This document shows positions 24,147-31,436 of a DNA stretch of 64,000 nt, piece after piece. The DNA is from a virus. A model generated the notes under the pieces. The model did not search any database. It was not told where the DNA came from and saw nothing but the letters and a program-made list of their open reading frames with translations. Location: positions 1 through 64,000 of the IMG/VR virus record IMGVR_UViG_3300034198_007771; one strand, 5' to 3'. Both the position numbers and the translations under genes were made by a program. Each line of letters begins with the position of its first letter. Within the stretch, counting starts at the first letter, position 1.

Positions 24147-24957
24147 GGAGCACTGGTTTCTCCTTCGCTCCGACGCCCACCACGACAACCCGCACGCCTC
24201 CTGGGACCTCGAAAAGAAACATCTCGACGAGGCCCTTGAGCGTGACGCGGGTATTCTGGACTGCGGAGACTTGTTCTGTGCTATGCAGGGCAAGTTCGAC
24301 AAGCGGTCAAACAAGTCAACTCTCCGGCCTGAGCACCAGAACGGAGAGTACTTCGATGCTCTCGTTAAGACCGCGGCTGACTTCTACCAGCCGTACGCGA
24401 AGAATTGGATCTCCTTCGGGCTCGGTAATCATGAGACAAGTATTCTCAGTCGTCATGAGACGAACCTGACGGAGAGACTTGCTCAGACGCTTCGAGACCG
24501 CACGGGAGCCCCGTGTTTCGTCACTGGGTACACGGGCTGGATCAGGTTTCAGTTCCAACTGGGCAGTTCCACGATGACGGCTCGTACGCTGTGGCATATG
24601 CACGGGTACGGCGGTGGTGGTCCAGTCACTGCGGACAATATCCAGGCCCAGCGTCAGAACGCCTATATCGAGGGTGCTGACATCATGTGGTCAGGCCACG
24701 TTCACGAACGCTGGGCACGAGAGTTCATCAAGGTCGGTATTGACCAGGAGGGCGAGGTCAAGCATCGATCAAGCTGGTACATCAAGAGCCCGACTTACAA
24801 AGATGAATACGGCACTGGCTCTGGCGGTTGGCACATCGAAACAGGTAAGCCGCCGAAGCCCCTCGGGGCTTGGTGGCTGAAGATGACATTCAGTCGGCGT
24901 AGCGTGTCGAAGGTTACTCGGTCGGATGTGGTGATTGAAGTTATTCCAGCAAGCTAG
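24079..24957 (+). CDS. Calcineurin-like metallophosphoesterase
   Basis: 292 aa from ATG 24079 (GGAG upstream). Motifs in order: SDAHHD (31-36, DxH), CGDLF (62-66), GNHE (about 129-132), HGYGGGG and SGHVHE. These are the metal ligands of the two-metal phosphoesterase fold. Substrate unknown; phage members act on nucleic acid ends, cyclic nucleotides or phosphoproteins. Confidence 0.85.
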   Translation: MFEVQKGVSPNVLKVKLDCKKSKEHWFLLRSDAHHDNPHASWDLEKKHLDEALERDAGILDCGDLFCAMQGKFDKRSNKSTLRPEHQNGEYFDALVKTAADFYQPYAKNWISFGLGNHETSILSRHETNLTERLAQTLRDRTGAPCFVTGYTGWIRFQFQLGSSTMTARTLWHMHGYGGGGPVTADNIQAQRQNAYIEGADIMWSGHVHERWAREFIKVGIDQEGEVKHRSSWYIKSPTYKDEYGTGSGGWHIETGKPPKPLGAWWLKMTFSRRSVSKVTRSDVVIEVIPAS

Positions 24958-24966
24958 GAGGCAGTC

Positions 24967-25578
24967 ATGGGCGATACAAGGTACCTGAAGTTCCTGTTCA
25001 GACTCTACTGGACAGTCGTGGCGTTGGCTCATGCCAACATCGTCTTCGGCCAGGAGGTCAGCCTTGATGGCGTGGCCAGACTCACCTGGACCGACGGGAA
25101 AGAGTCGGTCGAGTGGTCCGGAGTGGCCATCTCGGAAGACCGGGTTCTGACCTGTGAGCACCACGACAAGACTGGTGACGTACGGATCGAGTTCGCTGCT
25201 AAGGGCAAGGCCCGGGTCAGCGTTCCCGGCCGGATCATCAAGGTCAACGACTCGATGGACCTGTCTCTAATATCGTACGAGGCCCCTAGCTGGGCCTCAG
25301 TGCGTTTCTATGGGATAGACGACATTCCAGCCAACGGAGAGATCCGAGGCTATCTACGGGGCTCTGCGGTGGTCAGCCGGGCCGTCCGCGGCCGGGAAGG
25401 CATTACCTTCGGCGGCAGGCCGATGGTGGAGGTACTGGCGGTGACTGAGTCCGGCATGTCCGGCTCACCGCTGCTGATTGAAGGGAGTGTTTGCGGGATT
25501 CTGCTGGGTGGTGCGGATGACGGGGTAAGTCATTGCGTTAGCCCGGCGACGATCAGGGACTTTTTGAAGGGGGAGTGA
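24967..25578 (+). CDS. Trypsin-like serine protease with signal peptide
   Basis: 203 aa. Residues 5-29 (RYLKFLFRLYWTVVALAHAN) are a positively charged then hydrophobic signal sequence ending near FGQ. The fold is a chymotrypsin-like beta barrel: LTCEHHD with His65, DSMDLSLI with Asp98, ESGMSGSPLL with Ser165. Export to periplasm or surface is predicted. The 16 bases at its start (24955-24970) duplicate those at 15437-15452. Unusual in a phage early region. Confidence 0.85.
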   Translation: MGDTRYLKFLFRLYWTVVALAHANIVFGQEVSLDGVARLTWTDGKESVEWSGVAISEDRVLTCEHHDKTGDVRIEFAAKGKARVSVPGRIIKVNDSMDLSLISYEAPSWASVRFYGIDDIPANGEIRGYLRGSAVVSRAVRGREGITFGGRPMVEVLAVTESGMSGSPLLIEGSVCGILLGGADDGVSHCVSPATIRDFLKGE

Positions 25579-25580
25579 CG

Positions 25581-25691
25581 ATGGTGTTCTTTGACGGCTG
25601 CTACCCCGGTCAAACTCGGGTTTGGTACGATTCGGAGTACCGCTTTGGGTATATTGCCAAGCTAAGCACCCCGCTGATGTTCCAGTCCTGA
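25581..25691 (+). CDS. Tiny unknown ORF, 36 aa
   Basis: ATG 25581 follows the protease stop by two bases, with GGGGGAG upstream; product MVFFDGCYPGQTRVWYDSEY is the N-terminal part. Ends right at the base of a hairpin. Size and spacing fit a real small gene; no family known. Confidence 0.5.
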   Translation: MVFFDGCYPGQTRVWYDSEYRFGYIAKLSTPLMFQS

Positions 25692-25728
25692 GAATCAATT
25701 CAGCCGGGCTTGCCACCCGGCTGATTCT
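25692..25728 (+). terminator. Hairpin after the protease genes
   Basis: CAGCCGGG-CTTGCCA-CCCGGCTG with partly paired GAATCA/TGATTC flanks. No run of T follows, so it may be a weak terminator or an mRNA-stabilising end. The next gene has its own duplicated leader at 25731-25759. Confidence 0.55.
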
Positions 25729-25756
25729 GCGAGATGATCGTGGCAGGAGGTGACTT

Positions 25757-25936
25757 ATGCGGGAGTTTTGGCTGAACTGCTTTAGGTCAATAGCGGTGCG
25801 GATGGGTCACAAGCTGACCCCGGAGATCGAGGATCTGTGTCAGGAGAATGCCTATTTCGTGACACACGGGTTGTGGTTTATCGGTCTTGCTGGCCTAGCG
25901 GGTTTCATTCATTTTCTGATCTGGGGGTCACCGTGA
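25757..25936 (+). CDS. Small membrane protein, 59 aa
   Basis: MREFWLNCFRSIAVRMGHKL then an acidic helix and a C-terminal transmembrane segment (about residues 38-56). AGGAGGTGA 7 bases before ATG. Ends in a GTGA overlap with the nucleotidase gene. Function unknown. Confidence 0.65.
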   Translation: MREFWLNCFRSIAVRMGHKLTPEIEDLCQENAYFVTHGLWFIGLAGLAGFIHFLIWGSP

Positions 25937-26454
25937 CCAAACCAACATTCTATCTGGACCTTGACGGGGTCCTGTTCGACTTCGTATCAGCGTCGATCGA
26001 GACGTGCGATCTGCCGATCACGCACGATGATGTCAAGACGTGGAACTACTTCGAGCCGTACATGTCTGCTCGGGAGTTCTGGAAACGTATTCACGAGCAG
26101 CAGTACTTCTGGGAAGATCTGCCGGTTTATCCCTGGGCAGGTGATCTGATTGACATGCTTGAGAAGTACGGCGACGTGGTGTTCTGCACTGACCCATCGC
26201 ACGATGATGAGTCTGCCACTGGTAAGCTCAAGGCTTTGAAGCGGCACGGGTTCCTCGCCCCAGGCGGTACGAACTACGTGCTGTGCAAAGACAAGTGGCG
26301 ACTGGCGAAAGAGGGCACTTGGCTGATCGACGACAGTCCTGACAACTGCCGGAAGTTTGACGACCACTTCGGCAGTACGGTTGTGTTTCCTCAGCCGTGG
26401 AACAGCGGTGTTTTGTCTGACAAAGTTTGGTGGATCGAGGAGATCGTCCGATGA
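25933..26454 (+). CDS. HAD-family 5'(3')-nucleotidase
   Basis: 173 aa from GTG 25933 (GTGA overlap). FYLDLDGVLFDF holds the nucleophile Asp9 and the acid Asp11; the later WLIDDSPDN carries the final acidic pair. The layout FWKRIHEQQYFWEDLPVYPWA matches deoxyribonucleotidases that remove phosphate from dNMPs. Near MazG and DUF5664, so it may reshape nucleotide pools. Confidence 0.85.
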   Translation: MTKPTFYLDLDGVLFDFVSASIETCDLPITHDDVKTWNYFEPYMSAREFWKRIHEQQYFWEDLPVYPWAGDLIDMLEKYGDVVFCTDPSHDDESATGKLKALKRHGFLAPGGTNYVLCKDKWRLAKEGTWLIDDSPDNCRKFDDHFGSTVVFPQPWNSGVLSDKVWWIEEIVR

Positions 26455-26885
26455 CATTCGAAAACGTACCACCAAACACCGGGTTCCCCTCGCTGGAGCA
26501 TCTGAGACAGCTTGTTGAGATTACTGACAAGTTCAAGGCCCCACCGAGGGCGTACCTCGTCGTGGACCCACAGACGTACGACTATCTGAACATGCGAGTC
26601 CTTACCGAAGAGACGTGGGACTTGCCGGATGACAAAGACAAGCCGTTCAAGTTCACGCCGCGGTTCGACTACGGCATTCCGATCATCCGAAACCCTATCC
26701 TCACAACGGGGGTTGTTCCCGAGGAGGAATGGCCAGTGCCAGTAGAGCCGTGGAAACCCTCGGCCTTCCTTACGGCCGATGCCCCACCGAAGTACACTCA
26801 AGAGGTCGTGAGTGATACATGGACCGGGGCTGTTGTGCTGGGTGTGATATCACTACTGATTCTTTTGCTTGGAGCGGCGGTATGA
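26451..26885 (+). CDS. Tail-anchored membrane protein, 144 aa
   Basis: Soluble N-terminal 120 residues with Pro-rich segments (MTFENVPPNTGFPSLEHL) and one C-terminal hydrophobic helix (AVVLGVISLLILLLGAAV). Start at 26451 in an ATGA junction. This tail-anchor layout places the protein on the cytoplasmic face. Role unknown. Confidence 0.7.
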   Translation: MTFENVPPNTGFPSLEHLRQLVEITDKFKAPPRAYLVVDPQTYDYLNMRVLTEETWDLPDDKDKPFKFTPRFDYGIPIIRNPILTTGVVPEEEWPVPVEPWKPSAFLTADAPPKYTQEVVSDTWTGAVVLGVISLLILLLGAAV

Positions 26886-27223
26886 CACAGTTGAAACGGT
26901 ACATCCGATTTCGGGAGTACTTCGACCAAGAGAATAACTCGCACGTAGTCGAGGGCGAACTCGGGCTCACTGCAAAGGCCATCGTCAGCGAGGCTCTCAT
27001 GTTCTACTCAAGAGACAAGAAGGAGCCTATGCTGAGGGCCAAGGACGAGATAGTCCGAAGCATCGTCGCCGGTATTTACGGCCCGGTCGTGCAGATCCTG
27101 GACGAGGCCCTCGACGAAGTGAATACGGCTGACGTGTGGAAGCGTAACGATCCGTACTTCAACGCTCGTCTGGCCGTGGAAGACCTGCTACTGAGAATTC
27201 TTAGTAAAGTGAGGGACCTATGA
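26882..27223 (+). CDS. Unknown helical protein, 113 aa
   Basis: Starts at ATG 26882 (ATGA junction), MTQLKRYIRFREYFDQE. Two long amphipathic helices with alternating charges. No domain recognised. Co-transcribed with the membrane protein and the HExxH gene. Confidence 0.7.
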   Translation: MTQLKRYIRFREYFDQENNSHVVEGELGLTAKAIVSEALMFYSRDKKEPMLRAKDEIVRSIVAGIYGPVVQILDEALDEVNTADVWKRNDPYFNARLAVEDLLLRILSKVRDL

Positions 27224-27498
27224 CCCCACGTTCAATCAATATCCTCGGACGGGAGTACCTCGTCCGACGCAAGCGAATGAAGGACTACGGCTCCTGCGAC
27301 TTCGGGTCAGGCACGATCTGGCTTCGCTTGGGGCTCAAAGCCGAAGAGGCCGAGGCAACTCTGCTTCACGAGGCTATCCATGCAATCCTGCACGAGGCTG
27401 GGCTGCATTACAACTGGACTACGGATTTCAGCGAGTCAGTTGTCCGTGCATTGGAGCACGGGCTGTGGCGAGCAGGGTTTAGACTGGAGGGTAAGTAA
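27220..27498 (+). CDS. HExxH metalloprotease-like protein (minimal ImmA/IrrE or SprT type)
   Basis: 92 aa. TLLHEAIHAILHEAG holds the zinc site HEAIH at residues 50-54; upstream strands DFGSGTIWLRL fit the minimal gluzincin fold. A third ligand is not obvious, and so much of the domain is missing that activity is uncertain. Overlaps neighbours (ATGA, shared base). Confidence 0.75.
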   Translation: MTPRSINILGREYLVRRKRMKDYGSCDFGSGTIWLRLGLKAEEAEATLLHEAIHAILHEAGLHYNWTTDFSESVVRALEHGLWRAGFRLEGK

Positions 27499-27986
27499 TG
27501 TTCAAAGTGGGTGATAAGGTAGTGCGGAAAGCCGAGCAGCGGAACGGCCTGTGGGGTCTTGGGGATAAAGTGCTGACGGTACGGGAGGTTATCAACACAA
27601 ACCTCCACTTTTGGGGTATGGATGGTACTTGGGATGACTGGCGGTTTGAGCTTGTCGAAGAACCGGCTAAGCCAGCCGTGCCGGGTATTCCGGATGGGTA
27701 CCGGCTGGTGCGGGTTGGTACGCCAGTGAAGGGTGAGTACGTTTTGACCAGCGACGGCGGGCCTTACAAGACTATAGCCGAGTGTTTCGCCAAAAACTAC
27801 GTCATCGTAGAGCCAGTCGAACCGCTGGCTCCGAAGACGAAGAAGATTAAGATGCGGCAGTACGCGGTAAAGATGAAAAATGCTTGGTTCATGTCTACGC
27901 ACGGCGAAGAGGCCCCAGACAAGTCCATGTTGTGGACCGAAGTTCCGGGCTCAGAGATCGAAGTGGAGGTGCCAGATGATGTTTGA
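27498..27986 (+). CDS. Unknown protein with SH3-like N-terminus, 162 aa
   Basis: MFKVGDKVVRKAEQRNG resembles the N-terminal module of the DUF5664 protein (FKVGDDFVF). A Pro-rich linker leads to a second beta domain near residues 70-160 with many Lys. Last gene before the strong terminator at 28035-28074. Confidence 0.65.
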   Translation: MFKVGDKVVRKAEQRNGLWGLGDKVLTVREVINTNLHFWGMDGTWDDWRFELVEEPAKPAVPGIPDGYRLVRVGTPVKGEYVLTSDGGPYKTIAECFAKNYVIVEPVEPLAPKTKKIKMRQYAVKMKNAWFMSTHGEEAPDKSMLWTEVPGSEIEVEVPDDV

Positions 27987-28018
27987 TTATCCAATAGACA
28001 ACGGAGGGTAGTTCAGAC

Positions 28019-28426
28019 CTACTCTCTGTCAGAGGGCTCGGTGAGGCAGGCAATAGCTTCACCGAGCCTTTTTCGTTTCAACCGGCGAAATAGCTTGTCG
28101 ACGAGACGGAACGGCCTCTTACGGCCGTCCGGATAGAACTCGATGGTTTGATGACAGCCTTTGCAGACAGGCTCCAGCCATTCGAGAGTGATGCCCAGCA
28201 GCGTATCCTTGGTGTACTTGCGGTGGTGCATCTCTTCAGCCCTGCAAGGGCACAGGACGCAGCCAGAGCCCTTCAGACGAAAAGCCCGGGTTCTGATGGT
28301 CTTCCACAGCGAAGAGGCCAGATAGTCCCAATATGAAGCGTAGCCGAGGCTTTTGAGCAGTCTGTCCCTTGGATTGGATGGCGGTTTGCTGTGCTTGGCC
28401 TTTGGCTTGCTTGATCTGCGTTTCAC
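28019..28426 (-). CDS. HNH endonuclease
   Basis: 135 aa from GTG 28426, with AAGGAGG upstream. Basic N-terminus, then C56xxC59, EMHHRKY (His67, His68), LEWLEPVCKGCH (C88xxC91H92) and an Ile-Glu-rich end: zinc-stabilised HNH fold. The last bases overlap the convergent terminator. A homing or packaging nuclease are both possible. Confidence 0.8.
   Translation of the reverse strand: MKRRSSKPKAKHSKPPSNPRDRLLKSLGYASYWDYLASSLWKTIRTRAFRLKGSGCVLCPCRAEEMHHRKYTKDTLLGITLEWLEPVCKGCHQTIEFYPDGRKRPFRLVDKLFRRLKRKRLGEAIACLTEPSDRE
28035..28074 (+). terminator. Strong rho-independent terminator ending the plus early block
   Basis: GGCTCGGTGA / TCACCGAGCC, ten paired bases, followed by TTTTTCG. It lies inside the 3' end of the HNH gene on the other strand. 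Confidence 0.9.
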
Positions 28427-29314
28427 CGGTAGTACCTCCTTGAGACCAGCTTAGCCGGTTAGGCCGAGCTTGACCAGTGAGACTGCACTTTCCAGTAAAG
28501 CCGTGTTTTCCTTTGCAGGAAATTGTGTGACCTTTGGAAACCAGACAACGCACGAAATATTGTTCGTGAACCGCATTTCAGGTATTACCAGGCACATCGC
28601 CGCTTTATCCCGTCCTCAGGAGGCTGGGCAATGCCAGGCAATACCTGAATGACGATCGGATTCGGCTGGTGGCACAAGTACGCTTACAGTGACCGGAGCC
28701 TCGGGACGGTCCAGGTTGTCAGCTTAGACATTGCCTGGCATTTACGGCTCTGCAGTGTGTCGCATTTATTCGGCTGGCGAGGCCGACCCATCTACTTGTT
28801 CACATCACCTTTGCCACTAAACACAAACAGCAGGTACCCGTGAAGGCCCTGCTGTTTGCGTGGAATTGTGGCGGTGACATGCCAGTAGAGGATTAAAGGG
28901 TCCTCCGGCCCATCTTCAGTTTAGGGAGTCAGGTATGTCACCGCTAGTCAGTTTCCACACAGACCAGCTTTTCTCATTGTTGAGAGTGCGGCTCTGTCTG
29001 TCAAGTGTAGTTCAGGTAAAACTTGCGGAACATCGGCTGGAGGTGCGAAACCGGTATTACCTGTACGCGGGGATAGTATGGCGGTCTTACCGGGTAAAAC
29101 CTTACCAAATGGTAAATATCTGGATTTGGAAATACGTGGAAATTCCGGGTGAGGACCCAAAGACCATATTGACACTTTCGTGGTCCAGCTACTCCCCCTA
29201 CCAATTCCGGCATAACTTCCCTACCTTGCCGCTGGAAATGCCGGTCGAGCCGTTCCACCAGTGTTTTGGGATTGGTCTAGGGATTGGCTCGGCGATGTCG
29301 CCTGAAAATTTCCA
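28427..29314. other. Low-coding, palindrome-rich region
   Basis: About 890 bases with lower GC than the surroundings and only uncertain frames. Contains inverted copies TTTCAGGTATTACC (28574-28588) and GCAATACCTGAA (28638-28649), a 13-base inverted repeat AATGCCAGGCAAT / ATTGCCTGGCATT (28630-28642 and 28730-28742), and dyads TTACC(G)GGTAA and TTACC(AAAT)GGTAA near 29087-29114. Could be a recombination or origin region, or genes under decay. Confidence 0.5.
28649..28843 (+). CDS. Doubtful ORF, 64 aa
   Basis: MTIGFGWWHKYAYSDRSL... with a beta-strand-like middle (GTVQVVSLDIAWHLRLC). No Shine-Dalgarno at proper spacing; AGGAGG lies 26 bases upstream, beyond a stem. Some beta-rich hypothetical proteins look similar, but this is weak. 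Confidence 0.3.
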   Translation: MTIGFGWWHKYAYSDRSLGTVQVVSLDIAWHLRLCSVSHLFGWRGRPIYLFTSPLPLNTNSRYP

Positions 29315-29414
29315 TTATAGTGGAAATTCCGTGCAATATATTGGAGAACAGCACAGCCAGTCATACCCCGTGATGCCCTGTTCTGCACGCTTTTCCTCAC
29401 CCGCGTACAGGTAA
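28935..29414 (+). CDS. Possible protein, 159 aa
   Basis: Open frame with AGGGAG 8 bases before ATG and G/C-biased third positions for most of its length. Residues 40-90 (YYLYAGIVWRSYRVKPYQ) look like a beta domain rich in Tyr and Trp. It overlaps the palindromes and, at its end, the frame of the split gene on the other strand, so one of the two is probably not real in full. Confidence 0.4.
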   Translation: MSPLVSFHTDQLFSLLRVRLCLSSVVQVKLAEHRLEVRNRYYLYAGIVWRSYRVKPYQMVNIWIWKYVEIPGEDPKTILTLSWSSYSPYQFRHNFPTLPLEMPVEPFHQCFGIGLGIGSAMSPENFHYSGNSVQYIGEQHSQSYPVMPCSARFSSPAYR

Positions 29415-29605
29415 TGCTTGCTAAGCTCGCTACACCCTGCCTCATCAAAGCCGTGCACGGTGTGACCATCGGCCAAACGCGGTCAGATCTCACGTTGTAC
29501 TGTGCCGAACATGGTCAGGAAGTCTGACCAATCGCACAGAGGAACTAGGTCTATGCCATCGTCGAACCAGACAATACCGTCGATAAAGATCAGATCGTCG
29601 AACAT
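29315..29605 (-). pseudogene. Protein gene with an in-frame UGA (split or readthrough)
   Basis: ATG 29605 with GAGAGGTGA upstream starts MFDDLIFIDGIVWFDDG; TGA at 29483-29485 ends a 40-codon frame. The same frame stays open for 56 further codons, giving HTVHGFDEAGCSELSKHY and YLYAGEEKRAEQG, well-formed protein sequence, up to TAA at 29315. Options: a nonsense mutation, readthrough of UGA, a sequencing error, or two separate small genes. Confidence 0.55.
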
Positions 29606-29671
29606 GGTTTCACCTCTCAGCTAGGGTTATTCGGCCTGACTCGCCATTCTGGTTAGTCATGTCTACCAATG

Positions 29672-29703
29672 AAAAAACCCCGCATAGCGTAGGCTATGCG
29701 GGG
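29672..29703 (-). terminator. Strong terminator after the 176-aa gene
   Basis: CCCCGCATAGC-GTAG-GCTATGCGGGG, eleven pairs, followed by TTTTTT on the minus strand. Separates the gene at 29733 from the split gene downstream. Confidence 0.92.
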
Positions 29704-29732
29704 TCGATCCGAAGTCTAGTTGTCTGTCAGTC

Positions 29733-30263
29733 TTAGGCTTTGGCTGTCTGACGCGTGGTAATCTTGCCATCCTTCGCGGCTTGGTCTTTCTCTGCCGCGT
29801 ATGCCTTCAATGCGTCTTCACTACCGATCGATTCGAGTACCTGCATTGCCTGGTCGGGACCAAGAGCCTTGAACGCCTTGAGAAGCCCTGAACAATCAAG
29901 TTGGCCGACATAACTAGGTTTATGATCCTTCACGAATATCCACAACTTCGGAGGGTATAGCACGTCTGCTCCCGTCCTACTGTCTTTCCCTAGGCTTGCG
30001 GGCTGAACCGCTACGCCGTTCTCAAGAGCCTTGCAACCTTTGCGGTATGGCATTGTGTCACCTGGCTTCATCCCTGCGATCTTGTATCCGAGGAAGTCCA
30101 TCACTCCAGCCGATGCCATTGCTTTGGCTCGTTCTTCGTTCTGAATCTCGTTTACTTTGGCCTGGAATGCCAGCATGTCGTTTGCTGCGATGCGTGCGGC
30201 CAAGTCGGCAGGAACGCCAAGCGTAGTCAATTCTGTGATACGTGCCTGAATGTCGTATGTCAT
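29733..30263 (-). CDS. Unknown protein, 176 aa
   Basis: Helical N-terminus (LTTLGVPADLAARIAANDM, like a UBA/three-helix motif), then a central beta part with PPKLWIFVKDHKPSYVGQLDC and an acidic Lys-rich end. AAAGGG precedes ATG 30263. Followed by a strong terminator. Upstream lies a copy of the GATAGCAGG box. No family recognised. Confidence 0.75.
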   Translation of the reverse strand: MTYDIQARITELTTLGVPADLAARIAANDMLAFQAKVNEIQNEERAKAMASAGVMDFLGYKIAGMKPGDTMPYRKGCKALENGVAVQPASLGKDSRTGADVLYPPKLWIFVKDHKPSYVGQLDCSGLLKAFKALGPDQAMQVLESIGSEDALKAYAAEKDQAAKDGKITTRQTAKA

Positions 30264-30311
30264 TGTAAAACCCTTTCAATCGTCGTGTGAAATGTGAAAC
30301 CAAAAGTCTAA

Positions 30312-30330
30312 CGGTCGAAACCTGCTATCC
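30312..30330 (-). promoter_or_regulatory. GATAGCAGGTTTCGACC leader box
   Basis: On the minus strand the sequence right after the stop of the gene upstream reads GATAGCAGGTTTCGACC, about 50 bases before the 30263 start. It matches the box found at 30963, 31048, 31766, 32468, 33095 and 35355. No obvious following hairpin here. Confidence 0.5.
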
Positions 30331-30869
30331 TACTGCCATCGTACTGTGAGGACTGGCACAGGCTTGACCTGTTCAGCCTGTTTCGCGTTCTCTGCTCGCA
30401 TGTGCTGGAGATACGCTGCCTCACGTTCTGCGGCTCTAGCTTCGTCTCTGAGGGCCTTTGCTGCTTTTGCGGCATCATCTGAGGCGTAGGCTACTGTCTG
30501 CATTCCTGAGCGACGGGAGATGATTCTGCGAAGCTCTTTCGTCAGCCATCGTTCGGGGTTTGGCAGACGTTTGCCCTGCTGCTCGCATGAAACAGCGTAT
30601 TGCCAGTTTCGGAGAGTCAACTCCTGCCGAATGTCCTCGCGGTCGTGGGCGGGGATGTCTGCCATGAGTTCACGGGCTTCATCCTGCCAGAGTAACCATA
30701 GACAAAGCTCCGCATACCCCTCGCAGCGTACTGGCAGGGCGGAGCGTGCTGGCATTGGGACTGCCTCGATTTGCGGCGGGTCGTCTCGTTCGGGAGTTCG
30801 TTCGCCGATCCATACTGCCGACACAAAACAGCACTGGAAGTCTCTGTAGTCGAGTTCCACGTCTAACAT
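30330..30869 (-). CDS. Unknown protein, 179 aa
   Basis: ATG 30869 (MLDVELDYRDFQCCFVSAVW), AAAGG upstream; a TTG two codons earlier is less likely. Central region with PNPERWLTKELRRIISRRS and a C-terminal helix of Ala, Glu and Arg (residues 125-165). A DNA- or RNA-binding role is plausible from the basic patch but not shown. First gene of the minus unit divergent from 31114. Confidence 0.7.
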   Translation of the reverse strand: MLDVELDYRDFQCCFVSAVWIGERTPERDDPPQIEAVPMPARSALPVRCEGYAELCLWLLWQDEARELMADIPAHDREDIRQELTLRNWQYAVSCEQQGKRLPNPERWLTKELRRIISRRSGMQTVAYASDDAAKAAKALRDEARAAEREAAYLQHMRAENAKQAEQVKPVPVLTVRWQ

Positions 30870-31113
30870 GTTCAATCCTTTCGAAGAGTGTTTGCGGCTT
30901 GCGACGTTGCAAGCCCGCCATGAGTATAAACGGAAAAACTCCTGCGATGTTACAATCTTTTCGGTTCGAACCTGCTATCTTATATTGGATTCCCGACCTA
31001 TTTCGGGCCGCGGCTTCCCGCTCGACCTAATAGATAAGAAGGCGGATGATAGCAGGGCAGAACCGTCTGGTTTTGCAAGCCGGTCGTGGTGATCGGCGGA
31101 AGGAGAAAGCGGG
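30870..31113. promoter_or_regulatory. Divergent promoter region with outward-facing leader boxes
   Basis: 244 bases. On the minus strand GATAGCAGGTTCGAACC (30963-30979) is followed by a GGCTTGC/GCAAGCC hairpin (30896-30915). On the plus strand GATAGCAGG (31048-31056) is followed at once by GCAGAACC-GTCT-GGTTTTGC (31057-31076) and a second hairpin (31079-31097). Both lead to Shine-Dalgarno sites. AT-rich stretches between them (TATAAG, TAATAGATAA) are candidates for -10 elements. Confidence 0.6.
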
Positions 31114-31251
31114 ATGGACAGACAATGTTCAGAATGCCAAGCCGCGGCCATAGTATTCATGGTCTGGGGCCAGCCTGTGTGTCTGTGCGGCGGGTGTAAC
31201 GCCGCACGGACTGAGCGTGTCAAGGTACTTCTTTTGGAGTTGCTGAAATGA
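31114..31251 (+). CDS. Small zinc-ribbon protein, 45 aa
   Basis: MDRQCSECQAAAIVFMVWGQ then CLCGGCN: C5xxC8 and C23, C25, C28 can bind one zinc. AGGAG 8 bases before ATG. First gene of the plus block; ATGA overlap with the next gene. Function unknown. Confidence 0.7.
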   Translation: MDRQCSECQAAAIVFMVWGQPVCLCGGCNAARTERVKVLLLELLK

Positions 31252-31436
31252 AACATCAGTACAACCTGCGGATCGACATACCAATCGAGGCAGAAACGGC
31301 GGAAGAAGCTGTACGTACTTTGGTCCAATGGATGAGAGACAGAGAAGATCTGTTCCAGCCCGTGGTTGAGATCAACCCTGGTGAATACACTGAGCCATGT
31401 TTGATAGACACGTACGACTTCGAGGATGAAGAATGA
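31248..31436 (+). CDS. Small acidic protein, 62 aa
   Basis: MKHQYNLRIDIPIEAETAEEA resembles the start of small beta-alpha proteins. Starts in an ATGA junction and ends in another. No family assigned. Confidence 0.7.
   Translation: MKHQYNLRIDIPIEAETAEEAVRTLVQWMRDREDLFQPVVEINPGEYTEPCLIDTYDFEDEE

Noticed and set aside
30963-30972. GGTTCGAACC as a tRNA T-arm
   Set aside because: No acceptor, D or anticodon arms around it; it is part of the repeated leader box.
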